Shown here: one piece after another, positions 1 through 7,387 of the stretch | How the letters are laid out: each line of letters starts with the position of its first letter | How positions within the stretch are numbered: position 1 is the first letter of the stretch | NCBI GenBank assembly: GCA_017399665.1 | Contig: JAFQBR010000353.1 | Coordinates: forward strand, 1-12,757 | DNA from: Clostridia bacterium | GTDB lineage: Bacteria; Bacillota_A; Clostridia; Christensenellales; Borkfalkiaceae | DNA length: 12,757 nt | Direction of reading: 5' to 3' | Notes under the pieces: generated by a model | The model's input: the letters and a program-made list of their open reading frames with translations, nothing else | The model's database searches: none | What the model was told of the DNA's origin: nothing | Made by a program: the position numbers and the translations under genes

Positions 1-1026
1 ATAATTAAGCAAAATGGTATTGTAGTTCAAAAGCAGTCTGTGGATATTAAAGACATTAATGCTGGTGAAGAGAGATGCTACGAAATAAAAGTACCCAGCC
101 TAAATGGTTACGTGACTTGTGATTTTATATTTGCCGATAAACAATATGGCATTAAAAACATTAAACAAATAGTTATAAGCGACAGTTATCCGGTTGGATT
201 GTTTAATGCAAAAGCAGATATTGATGCAAGAAGTGTAAAATTGGGTAATTTATTAATAAGATTTGACGACAACGGTCTTATCGAACAAATAGAGAAAGAT
301 GACGTTGAATATTTAAAGGAAAAAATGCGTTTCAATTTTTTCCGCGCGCCTATTGATAACGACTGCAATTTAAAGAATAATTGGTATAAATATCGTTTTG
401 ATAAATGCGAGTTTAGAAAAACTAATTTAGAAATTGATAATTCAACGCTGTTTGTTAAGGGGTATTTGTGTGTCGATTCTTACCAGCCTTTAGCGGAAAT
501 AGTAATTAGCTATCGCTTTGATATGAGTGGGAAAATTGCGGTGGATATAAAAGCAGATTTGGCTGAATATATTGCTTGTCCGCCAAGATTCGGCATAACT
601 TTTAGCTTAAAGAATGAATTTGATGACGTTGAATATTTCGGACATGGCCCGTACGAGGCGTATGAAGATAAAAAACTGTACGCGCCTGTTGGATTATATA
701 ATAGTAAAGTTGATGAAATGTTTGTGCATTACGTAAAACCGCAGGAAAACGGAAGTCATTGCGGAACAAGAATGGTAAAACTTTTAACTGAAGGTGCACA
801 GTTTGCCGTTATGAGCAAAAATGATTTTTCTTTCTCTGTAATGCGTTACGACGAAAAGAATTTTGCAACTCATGATGCTGACTTAATACCTCAAGATAAA
901 GTATTTTTAAATGTAGATTATAGAATGATGGGCACGGGTAGTAATTCTTGCGGACCTATGATCGATAAAAAATATACTATTACGGAAAAACACATTGAAT
1001 TTGCTTTCGTTTTAGAGATCAAATAA
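1..1026 (+). CDS. lacZ: Beta-galactosidase (GH2, LacZ type), C-terminal part
   Basis: Hydrolyses terminal beta-galactosides such as lactose in the cytoplasm. The reading frame is already open at base 1, so this is the 3' part of a gene starting upstream; a GTG at 40 is only an internal valine. What remains is the end of the last Ig-like domain and then the large C-terminal beta-sandwich (Bgal small-chain domain). Recognisable stretches are FFRAPIDND, YFGHGPYEAYEDK and the PQENG loop. The catalytic glutamates of GH2 lie in the missing part. Near the end, SNSCGP aligns with the E. coli segment holding Trp999, so that position is cysteine here (codon 949-951). The alpha-galactosidase gene follows after 25 bp, which suggests one transcript for galactoside use. 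Family assignment is firm; the true substrate is not shown. Confidence 0.93.
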   Translation: MIKQNGIVVQKQSVDIKDINAGEERCYEIKVPSLNGYVTCDFIFADKQYGIKNIKQIVISDSYPVGLFNAKADIDARSVKLGNLLIRFDDNGLIEQIEKDDVEYLKEKMRFNFFRAPIDNDCNLKNNWYKYRFDKCEFRKTNLEIDNSTLFVKGYLCVDSYQPLAEIVISYRFDMSGKIAVDIKADLAEYIACPPRFGITFSLKNEFDDVEYFGHGPYEAYEDKKLYAPVGLYNSKVDEMFVHYVKPQENGSHCGTRMVKLLTEGAQFAVMSKNDFSFSVMRYDEKNFATHDADLIPQDKVFLNVDYRMMGTGSNSCGPMIDKKYTITEKHIEFAFVLEIK

Positions 1027-1051
1027 TAAATAGATAATAAGAAGGTGAAAT

Positions 1052-3226
1052 ATGGCTATACATTATAACGAACAAATAAAAACTTTTTATTTAGAAAGCA
1101 AGGGTATTACTTATGCTTTTCGTATTAACGAAATGGGCTTTTTGCAACACTTATACTACGGTAAAACTATTGATAGAGAAGATTTGTCTTTTATTGAATA
1201 TATAAGCGCTAGAGGAATGAATGCGTATATGCCAACGGCAAAATGGCGCGGTCAATCTTTAAACGAATATCAAAATGAATGTCCTACGTTTGGCCGTAGT
1301 GATTTTAGAGAATGTATGTTTGCCTTTTGCGATAACAATGGCGTGCGTGTTGCTGACTATTTTTATCAAGGACATAAAATTCTAGATACTAAACCTGCGA
1401 TTGAAGGAATGCCATCAGTAAGGGGTAATCAAACGCTTATTGTAACGCTTAAGGATAGCTCTAAAAATATTGAATTGAACTTGTTTTATACAGTTTTTGA
1501 AGATTTGCCTGTAATTTTAAGGCATTTAGAGGTTGTAAACTGTGGAAATAACTGTTATACTCTTGATAGAGTATATTCTTTCTGCGTTGATATGCCTAAT
1601 AGAGAATGGGAGATAATAACTCTTCCTGGGGCGCACGTAAGAGAAAGACTTTATGAACGTAATAAGCTTTCACACGGTATTTTTACAGTTGACTCTAAAA
1701 GAGGCACATCTTCTGGGCAAATGAATCCCTTTGTTGCCGTTGTTTCGCCCACAACAACGGAAATTCAAGGGGAAGTATTTGGTTTTAATCTTGTTTATAG
1801 TGGGGATTTTGCTTTTAAAGCTCAAATAGAAGAAAATAATGATTTGCGAATTTTAGGCGGTATAAACGACTATGATTTTTCTTGGGAATTAAGGAAGAAT
1901 GAAAGGTTTGTAACACCTGAAGTCGTTATGGTTTATTCTGAAAATGGTTTGGGTGAAATGAGTCGTGCTTATCATGATTTATATAGAACGTATTTAATCA
2001 ATCCTAGATTTGTAAATAAATCGCGTCCTATAGTTATTAATAACTGGGAAGCCACCTATTTTGACTTTACGCCCGAAAAATTATGTAATATTATTGATTC
2101 AGTAAAGGATACAGGTATAGATACTTTAGTATTGGATGACGGTTGGTTTGGTAAGCGTGATAATGATACCTCCGGCCTTGGCGATTGGATTGTTAATGAA
2201 TCAAAAATGCCGGGCGGTTTAAAAACAGTTATTGATTACGCTCATAAAAACGGTATGAAGTTTGGTTTATGGTTCGAGCCAGAAATGGTTTCTCCCGATT
2301 CCGATCTTTATAGGGCACATCCCGATTGGGCGATCCATGCAGGAGATTTAGTTCCTTGTCTTGGAAGAGATCAACTTGTGCTAGACTTAACCCGTGAAGA
2401 AGTTTGTGAGTACATAATTAATGCTGTTTCAAAAATTTTAAATAGTAACGAGATTGATTACGTTAAGTGGGATATGAATCGCAGTTTAACGGATAATTGG
2501 TCTTCATGGCTTGGCAAAAATGCAAAAGAAATGCATCATAGATACGTATTAGGGCTGTATAAGGTATGTGAAGCGCTTGTAAATGGTTTTCCAAATATTA
2601 TTTTTGAAGGCTGTTCTTCAGGCGGCTGTAGGTTTGATCCTGCTATGCTATATTACTTCCCGCAAATTTGGACAAGCGATAACAGTGATGCCTATATGAG
2701 AACATTTATTCAGTATGGGACAAGTATATGCTATCCCTTATCTGCACAGTCTTGTCACGTTTCAGTATGTCCAAATCATCAATGCGGTAGGGTAACGCCT
2801 CTGAATGCGAGAGGGGATATTGCTCATCTTGGGGCAACAGGTTATGAACTTGATACTACTAAACTTGGAAAAGAAGATTTAGCCACAATAAAAGAACAAG
2901 TTGAAAAATATAGGCAAATGGAAGATCTTGTATTATTTGGTGATTTATACAGATTATGTGATCCAACTAAAGAAAATCTTTTTGCTGAGATGATCGTAGC
3001 AAAGGATAAATCAAAAGCACAAATTACGGTAATGCGTCCAATTAGTATTGCTAATGACGTTTGCAGACGCATTTATCCAAAAGGCTTAGATGAGAATTTT
3101 GTATACTGCATTACAGAGCTTAATTTGACGTTAACAGGTAGAACTATAATGAATGCCGGTTTAATAGTTAATCCTCCATTTGGTGATTTTACAACGGTAA
3201 CTTATGCAATAACAAAAGTTAAATAA
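1052..3226 (+). CDS. Alpha-galactosidase (GH36)
   Basis: Releases terminal alpha-galactose from melibiose, raffinose-type sugars or galactomannan pieces. The 724-residue length fits the bacterial tetrameric GH36 enzymes of about 730 residues. Order of domains: N-terminal beta-supersandwich (about 1-325), catalytic barrel (about 330-640) and a C-terminal beta domain. The barrel begins at NNWEATYFDF, followed by LVLDDGWFGKR and LWFEPEMVSPDSDL. The nucleophile is Asp474 in YVKWDMNR and the acid/base is Asp543 in IWTSDNSDA, a spacing very close to characterised homologues. CSSGG around residues 524-528 is the usual galactose-binding region. No signal peptide is visible, so it is cytoplasmic. A GAAGGTG ribosome site at 1041-1047 supports the ATG at 1052. 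It probably shares an operon with the beta-galactosidase and is the last gene before a terminator. Confidence 0.96.
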   Translation: MAIHYNEQIKTFYLESKGITYAFRINEMGFLQHLYYGKTIDREDLSFIEYISARGMNAYMPTAKWRGQSLNEYQNECPTFGRSDFRECMFAFCDNNGVRVADYFYQGHKILDTKPAIEGMPSVRGNQTLIVTLKDSSKNIELNLFYTVFEDLPVILRHLEVVNCGNNCYTLDRVYSFCVDMPNREWEIITLPGAHVRERLYERNKLSHGIFTVDSKRGTSSGQMNPFVAVVSPTTTEIQGEVFGFNLVYSGDFAFKAQIEENNDLRILGGINDYDFSWELRKNERFVTPEVVMVYSENGLGEMSRAYHDLYRTYLINPRFVNKSRPIVINNWEATYFDFTPEKLCNIIDSVKDTGIDTLVLDDGWFGKRDNDTSGLGDWIVNESKMPGGLKTVIDYAHKNGMKFGLWFEPEMVSPDSDLYRAHPDWAIHAGDLVPCLGRDQLVLDLTREEVCEYIINAVSKILNSNEIDYVKWDMNRSLTDNWSSWLGKNAKEMHHRYVLGLYKVCEALVNGFPNIIFEGCSSGGCRFDPAMLYYFPQIWTSDNSDAYMRTFIQYGTSICYPLSAQSCHVSVCPNHQCGRVTPLNARGDIAHLGATGYELDTTKLGKEDLATIKEQVEKYRQMEDLVLFGDLYRLCDPTKENLFAEMIVAKDKSKAQITVMRPISIANDVCRRIYPKGLDENFVYCITELNLTLTGRTIMNAGLIVNPPFGDFTTVTYAITKVK

Positions 3227-3266
3227 TAAGAATAGTAAGCCTTATTTAATAGCAAAATAAAAAAAT

Positions 3267-3309
3267 AAAAGCCTTTCGTTTAATTCAAAAAAGAAGGGCT
3301 TTTATTTTT
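3267..3309. terminator. Bidirectional intrinsic terminator
   Basis: An 11-bp stem (3267-3277 with 3293-3303, one G-T wobble) encloses a 15-nt loop and is followed by a T-rich tract on the plus strand. The 5' side is preceded by A-runs, so it also reads as a terminator on the minus strand. It sits between the alpha-galactosidase gene and the convergent DUF4130 gene and can stop both. Confidence 0.8.
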
Positions 3310-3412
3310 GATTTATAGACTTATAGAATTACTAGCGCTATAATAAAATAATTTCAAAAAACGCATATAAAAAGCGGAATAATTGAAATTTTTATGTTTA
3401 GCATAATTAGTT

Positions 3413-4153
3413 TTAGCCTGTTAGTTTTTCGGTTAAATGTGCATGATATCTAATAGGCATAAATGCGTTCATTAGTTTAATGTTTTTGCGCTCTTTAATA
3501 TTTATGCTGTTGTAGTAGGTTTGCCATAATTTTTGAAAGTTCTGTTCATGTTCACTAAGCTCAACGTATAGCGTTTGCGTTGCGTGAACGATTTTGCTTT
3601 CACCGTTATGGTACATAACTACGACGTTTCTTTTTACGTCGTGAAGTATAAAGGGGGTATTTCTAAATCTCATTTTAAAGTGTGGAAGTAATAGGTCTGC
3701 AATATCATTATCAGGTGCAAAGTGTGCGTAATATATACCGTTTGCACACTCGTTAAATCTTATAAAGCCTTTGAATTTATGCGACTCGTTACCAATTTTT
3801 TTAATTGTGTCGTAAAAATCCATAACGACCTGTTCAGAAAATTTACCTGAAATATTTTTTCTGTATTCAAACGTTTTACAGATGTAATTAAAAATTACTT
3901 GATATTTCGCTTTGTCTCCGCTTCTGAAAGCATACTTGATATCAGCAAGAGCATTTATGCCAATGTATTTATAAAGGGCAGTAATAATTCTTTTGTTATT
4001 TTCGTAATCGGTTTGAATAAAACGAATACCGCCTTCTAGGGTTAGCTGTACGTCATCACAAGTTATTAAGTTGGGTGTTTCTTTGTAAATAAAGCTTGTA
4101 TAAACGCAGGTAAAAAGACCGTCGATAGTTCCGTCGAATTTATAAATTAACAT
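3413..4153 (-). CDS. DUF4130 (TIGR03915-type) protein, partner of the radical-SAM protein
   Basis: A 246-residue protein of the DUF4130 family, known as the gene neighbour of the radical-SAM protein upstream; in other bacteria the same domain is fused to a UdgX-type uracil-DNA glycosylase. Family marks are the N-terminal YKFDGTIDGLFTCVY, the central ESHKFKGFIRF (123-132), the APDNDIADLLLPHF block (147-159), HDVKR (171-175), and a C-terminal LWQTYYNSI then RKNIKL and MPIRY pattern. No glycosylase domain is present, so this is the stand-alone form. The start ATG (4153-4151) has a TAGGAGG ribosome site overlapping the stop codon of the upstream gene, with 9 bp between genes, so translation is probably coupled. 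Biochemical function is not known; a role in DNA repair or modification is inferred from the partner and the LexA boxes. Confidence 0.88.
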   Translation of the reverse strand: MLIYKFDGTIDGLFTCVYTSFIYKETPNLITCDDVQLTLEGGIRFIQTDYENNKRIITALYKYIGINALADIKYAFRSGDKAKYQVIFNYICKTFEYRKNISGKFSEQVVMDFYDTIKKIGNESHKFKGFIRFNECANGIYYAHFAPDNDIADLLLPHFKMRFRNTPFILHDVKRNVVVMYHNGESKIVHATQTLYVELSEHEQNFQKLWQTYYNSINIKERKNIKLMNAFMPIRYHAHLTEKLTG

Positions 4154-4162
4154 AAGTGCCTC

Positions 4163-5416
4163 CTATAACTCGCCCGTAAGAACGCTTTTATTCAAATCGG
4201 GTAGTGAGAATAAATTTATCTGTTGTATATTTTGATTTTCTTCAATAACGCTTAAAGCGTTGGTTATAAGTTTGATTTTCTCTTGTCCGTAAAATTTGCC
4301 GTTGACGGTTATAAAATGCATAGCTCTTTTTAAAACTATGCGCATTTTAATTAAATCCTCGTAAGTAAGTTTACCGTAACGTCTTGCCATAACTATTTTG
4401 TTTGCGCCTTTAAATCCTATACCGGGTACTCTTACTAAAACTTCAGGTGGTGCGGTATTTACTTCAACGGGGAAAAAGCCCATATTTCTTAGCGCCCAAG
4501 CGCACTTCGGATCGTATTCGGTAGGTAAATTGCTGTTTTCATCAACAATTTCTTCAGCGGTAAATCCGTAAAAACGCATCAACCAGTCTGCCTGATAAAG
4601 CCTATGCTCGCGAAGTAGTCCAACAGGGGTTGCCGGTAAATTTTTGTTTAGTGTATTTGTTGGAATGTATGAAGAATAATAAACGCGTTTTAGCCTATAA
4701 TTTTTATATAATGCCTGTGTAAGTCTTACAATTTGTCCATCACTTTCGGGTGAAGCGCCAACAATCATTTGCGTTGTTTGACCTGCTGGTAAAAATTTGT
4801 TTGACTTATTGCTTTTATGGTAGATATATTCACTTGCCACGCTTTTCATGGGGGTTAAAATAGCCGTTTTGTTCTTTTGCGGAGCAAGTAGTTTTAGGCT
4901 TTTTTCGCTTGGCAGTTCAATATTAAAGCTCATTCTGTCAACTAGTGTGCCTGCTTGCTGAATAAGAAGGTAATCGGCTTTAGGGATGCCTTTTAGGTGA
5001 ATGTAGCCGTTAAATTTGTAAACCTTGCGAAGCTTTATAACCACTTCTAAAAGCAATTCCATTGTGTAATCAGGGGATTTGTAAATAGCTGATGATAGGA
5101 ATAATCCTTCAATATAGTTACGCTGGTAGAAATTAATTACAAGTTCGCAGATTTCGTCGGGCGTAGCAATAGCTCTTGGTATGTCGTTTGAATGTCTGTT
5201 AATACAATACTGGCAGTCATAAGAGCAGTAATTTGTTAAAAGAATTTTTAGTAGTGAAATGCAACGCCCGTCTTCGGTAAACGAATGGCAAATTCCCGAA
5301 ATATCGGCGTTGCCAATGCCGTCCTTCGTGTTTTTCCGTGAAGAACCAGACGAAGAGCAAGAAACGTCATATTTGGCACTTTCGGTTAAAATTTTTAGTC
5401 TATTAGCTTCAATCAT
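4163..5416 (-). CDS. Putative DNA modification/repair radical-SAM protein (TIGR03916 type)
   Basis: A 417-residue radical-SAM protein. The iron-sulfur cluster motif C-x3-C-x2-C is at Cys64, Cys68 and Cys71 (NYCSYDCQYCINR). Before it are further family-typical cysteines in KYDVSCSSSGSSR (Cys20) and GICHSFTEDGRC (Cys43, Cys52). After the SAM barrel, residues 322-346 form a helix-hairpin-helix with PGIG at 331-334, a DNA-binding element that supports action on DNA. These features match the family annotated as a putative DNA modification/repair radical-SAM protein, usually next to DUF4130 as here. The ribosome site TAGGAGGGA lies just before the ATG at 5416-5414. The promoter is sigma-A consensus and carries two LexA boxes. 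The reaction and substrate are unknown; spore photoproduct lyase is a different family and no such activity is claimed. Confidence 0.9.
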   Translation of the reverse strand: MIEANRLKILTESAKYDVSCSSSGSSRKNTKDGIGNADISGICHSFTEDGRCISLLKILLTNYCSYDCQYCINRHSNDIPRAIATPDEICELVINFYQRNYIEGLFLSSAIYKSPDYTMELLLEVVIKLRKVYKFNGYIHLKGIPKADYLLIQQAGTLVDRMSFNIELPSEKSLKLLAPQKNKTAILTPMKSVASEYIYHKSNKSNKFLPAGQTTQMIVGASPESDGQIVRLTQALYKNYRLKRVYYSSYIPTNTLNKNLPATPVGLLREHRLYQADWLMRFYGFTAEEIVDENSNLPTEYDPKCAWALRNMGFFPVEVNTAPPEVLVRVPGIGFKGANKIVMARRYGKLTYEDLIKMRIVLKRAMHFITVNGKFYGQEKIKLITNALSVIEENQNIQQINLFSLPDLNKSVLTGEL

Positions 5417-5442
5417 AACGTTCCCTCCTATTTTATGTTTAC

Positions 5443-5471
5443 ATTATAGCACTGTTTTTTTATAAAGTCAA
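5443..5471 (-). promoter_or_regulatory. Sigma-A promoter of the radical-SAM/DUF4130 operon
   Basis: Read on the minus strand: -35 TTGACT (5471-5466), 17-nt spacer, -10 TATAAT (5448-5443). The start of transcription would be near 5436, leaving about 20 nt before the ATG, including the ribosome site. The -35 overlaps the first LexA box. Confidence 0.85.
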
Positions 5472-5482
5472 ACATTTGTTCG
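5469..5482 (-). promoter_or_regulatory. lexA box: LexA (SOS) box 1, overlapping the -35
   Basis: On the minus strand CGAACAAATGTTTG matches all 14 positions of the Bacillus-type LexA consensus CGAACRNRYGTTYG. It overlaps the last bases of the -35 element, so bound LexA would block RNA polymerase. Confidence 0.82.
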
Positions 5483-5489
5483 TATTTAT

Positions 5490-5503
5490 TGAACATTTGT
5501 TCG
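5490..5503 (-). promoter_or_regulatory. lexA box: LexA (SOS) box 2
   Basis: On the minus strand CGAACAAATGTTCA has a perfect GAAC-N4-GTTC core and matches 13 of 14 consensus positions. It lies 21 bp (about two helical turns) from box 1, on the same face of DNA. The flanking CGTATTT is also shared by both copies. Confidence 0.8.
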
Positions 5504-5527
5504 TATTTTTTTATTTGTGCAATTTTG

Positions 5528-5552
5528 GGTATATTTTTTGCAAAAAAATACC
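5528..5552. repeat. Imperfect palindrome in the divergent intergenic region
   Basis: GGTAT (5528-5532) pairs with ATACC (5548-5552), with T-run against A-run inside and a GC centre. It lies between the two divergent promoters. It could be an operator or a weak hairpin; the AT-rich centre makes chance plausible. Confidence 0.35.
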
Positions 5553-5643
5553 GTGATTTTATTAAAAAGGTGCTGATTTATTAAAAAAATAAAGTAAAAT
5601 TGTTTAATAAAGATTTTAATTGAGTTTTTTAAGCAAAAAAATA

Positions 5644-5672
5644 TTGACATTAAAAGGGTAGTATGATAATAT
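5644..5672 (+). promoter_or_regulatory. Promoter of the peptidase-efp-reductase operon
   Basis: A perfect -35 TTGACA (5644-5649) is followed by TAATAT (5667-5672) at 17 nt, or GATAAT (5665-5670) at 15 nt. Either gives a start near 5678, about 20 nt before the GAAGG ribosome site at 5697-5701. Confidence 0.65.
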
Positions 5673-5706
5673 ATTAAGTGATTTTAGCGAAATAATGAAG
5701 GTTTGT

Positions 5707-6768
5707 ATGAAATTTAACGATTACGATCTTTGTCTTATAACTGATCATAAGCAGAGATTATACTTTTTGGGTTTTAGTTCTTCTGCGGGTTATCTAGTTT
5801 TTAACAAAAACAGAAAAACTTTTGTTGTAGATAAACGTTATCATTATGCAGCAAAGAAAAAACTTGAACCTAAGGGCTACAACGTTGTTTGCGGTAGCGG
5901 TTACGATACTTTGGTTGATATGGTTAACAACCTTGAAGTTCGAGCTATCGGTATTGACTTTTCGGTTACTACTCTTAATCAAATTGCTATTTTAGAAAAG
6001 CTTCTTCCAAACGTAGAGTTTAAAGATGTAGGCGAAGAGATTGCGGACGTAATGTCTGTAAAGTATACTGAGGAGCTTAATGCTATTGCAAAAGCTTGCA
6101 AAATTGCAGAAAAAAGCTTTAAACAAGTTTTAAAAAGCCTTAAAGAGGGCGTTACCGAAAAGCAAATTGCTGCTGAACTTGAATATTTGTTTGAAAAAAA
6201 CGGTGCAAGTGATAAGTCATTTGATTCGATAATTGCATTTGGTGCAAACGCGGCTGTTCCACACCATGAATCTGGAGGAACGAAGCTTCGCAAGAATATG
6301 CCCGTGCTTATGGATTTTGGCTGTATATATCAAGGCTACTGTTCAGATATGACAAGAACACTTTGGTTTGGAGACCAGCCTAGTGAGGACTTCTTAAATG
6401 CTTATGATGCTGTTTACGATGCGCACATGGCTGCTTTTAACGCAATCGAGCCCGGTATGAATGGTGCAGAAGCGGATGCTTTAGCAAGAGATGTTTTAAA
6501 CGCACGCGGATATGGGGAATATTTCACTCATTCTTTAGGTCATGGTGTTGGCGTAAATATTCACGAAGCGCCTTGGCTTGCTCCTAAGCGTGAATGCTTA
6601 CTTTTAGACGGAATGGTTTTCTCTGATGAACCCGGCGTATATTTTAACGGTAAGTTTGGCATTAGAATTGAAGATACTATTTATCTAAAAGAGGGTAAAA
6701 CTCATACTTTTATGGAAGACGATAAAAAACTTATTATCGTAAATAACGGAAAAATTAAAAAATATTAA
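5707..6768 (+). CDS. M24 metallopeptidase, Xaa-Pro aminopeptidase/dipeptidase type
   Basis: A cytoplasmic two-metal peptidase of the pita-bread fold that removes residues before proline. The N-terminal creatinase-like domain covers about 1-120 (RLYFLGFSSSAGYLVF) and the catalytic domain the rest. All five metal ligands are visible: Asp203 (MDFG), Asp214 (CSDMTR), His279 (SLGHGVG), Glu308 (SDEPGVY) and Glu322 (IRIEDTI). An ATG at 5695 in the same frame has no ribosome site, while the ATG at 5707 has GAAGG five bases upstream, so the 353-residue form is chosen. Its place directly before efp matches the common Bacillota order (yqhT-efp in Bacillus). That pairing is suggestive because EF-P helps ribosomes make proline-rich proteins and this enzyme breaks Xaa-Pro bonds. 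Exact substrate preference cannot be read from sequence. Confidence 0.92.
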   Translation: MKFNDYDLCLITDHKQRLYFLGFSSSAGYLVFNKNRKTFVVDKRYHYAAKKKLEPKGYNVVCGSGYDTLVDMVNNLEVRAIGIDFSVTTLNQIAILEKLLPNVEFKDVGEEIADVMSVKYTEELNAIAKACKIAEKSFKQVLKSLKEGVTEKQIAAELEYLFEKNGASDKSFDSIIAFGANAAVPHHESGGTKLRKNMPVLMDFGCIYQGYCSDMTRTLWFGDQPSEDFLNAYDAVYDAHMAAFNAIEPGMNGAEADALARDVLNARGYGEYFTHSLGHGVGVNIHEAPWLAPKRECLLLDGMVFSDEPGVYFNGKFGIRIEDTIYLKEGKTHTFMEDDKKLIIVNNGKIKKY

Positions 6769-6804
6769 AATAAATTAGGAATTTATAAATCAGGAGATAT
6801 AATT

Positions 6805-7365
6805 ATGATTCAAGCAGGCGATTTCAGAAAAGGTGTTACTATCGAATATGAAGGCAACATTTACACAATTGTAGATTTCCAACACGTAAAACCCGGCAAG
6901 GGCGCAGCGTTTGTTAGAACAAGACTTAAAAATATTGTTACAGGTGCAGTTTTGGAAAAAACTTTCAATCCCACTGAAAAAGTTGAAAACGCTATTATTG
7001 AAACACAAAAGATGCAATATTCTTACAATGACGGCGATCTTTACTACTTCATGGACGAAGAATACAATATGATTCCTCTTAACCATGATCAAGTTGAAGA
7101 AACATTAAAGTTCATCAAAGAAAATGACTACGTTATGGTTAAATTCTATAAGGGATCTGCTTTCTCTGTTGAATGTGAAAACTTCGTAGAATTATTAGTT
7201 ACTGAAGCTGAACCCAGCGTTGCAGGTAACACAGCTACTAACGCTACAAAGATCGTTAAACTTGAAACAGGTATTTCTATTCAAGTTCCCATGTTCGTAA
7301 ACGAAGGCGACGTTATTCGTATTGATACAAGAACTGGCGAATACATGGAAAGAGTTAAAAAGTAA
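6805..7365 (+). CDS. efp: Elongation factor P
   Basis: A tRNA-shaped translation factor that binds between the P and E sites and rescues ribosomes stalled at polyproline. Its 186 residues fit the family and contain the KOW-like N domain, then two OB domains, ending in the typical [19 protein letters not shown]. The tip of domain I reads [12 protein letters not shown], placing a lysine at position 32. That is the residue that carries 5-aminopentanol in Bacillus subtilis, rather than the beta-lysine site (Lys34) of E. coli or the rhamnosylated arginine of other bacteria. A clear AGGAG site precedes the ATG. It lies 36 bp after the peptidase gene and 22 bp before the SDR gene, in one apparent operon. 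Confidence 0.98.
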   Translation: MIQAGDFRKGVTIEYEGNIYTIVDFQHVKPGKGAAFVRTRLKNIVTGAVLEKTFNPTEKVENAIIETQKMQYSYNDGDLYYFMDEEYNMIPLNHDQVEETLKFIKENDYVMVKFYKGSAFSVECENFVELLVTEAEPSVAGNTATNATKIVKLETGISIQVPMFVNEGDVIRIDTRTGEYMERVKK

Positions 7366-7387
7366 TTTTTAACTGTTTGCCTTTAAT

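Noticed and set aside
2842..3072. Minus-strand open frame inside the alpha-galactosidase gene, and similar frames opposite other genes
   Set aside because: They are antisense to strongly supported coding sequences, and lack ribosome sites and recognisable domains.
3350..3390. AATTTCAA/TTGAAATT hairpin as a second terminator for the DUF4130 gene
   Set aside because: The stem is AT-only with a 25-nt loop; the 3267-3309 hairpin is a far better terminator.
5695..5706. Earlier ATG for the M24 peptidase
   Set aside because: It has no ribosome site, while the ATG at 5707 has GAAGG at the right distance.
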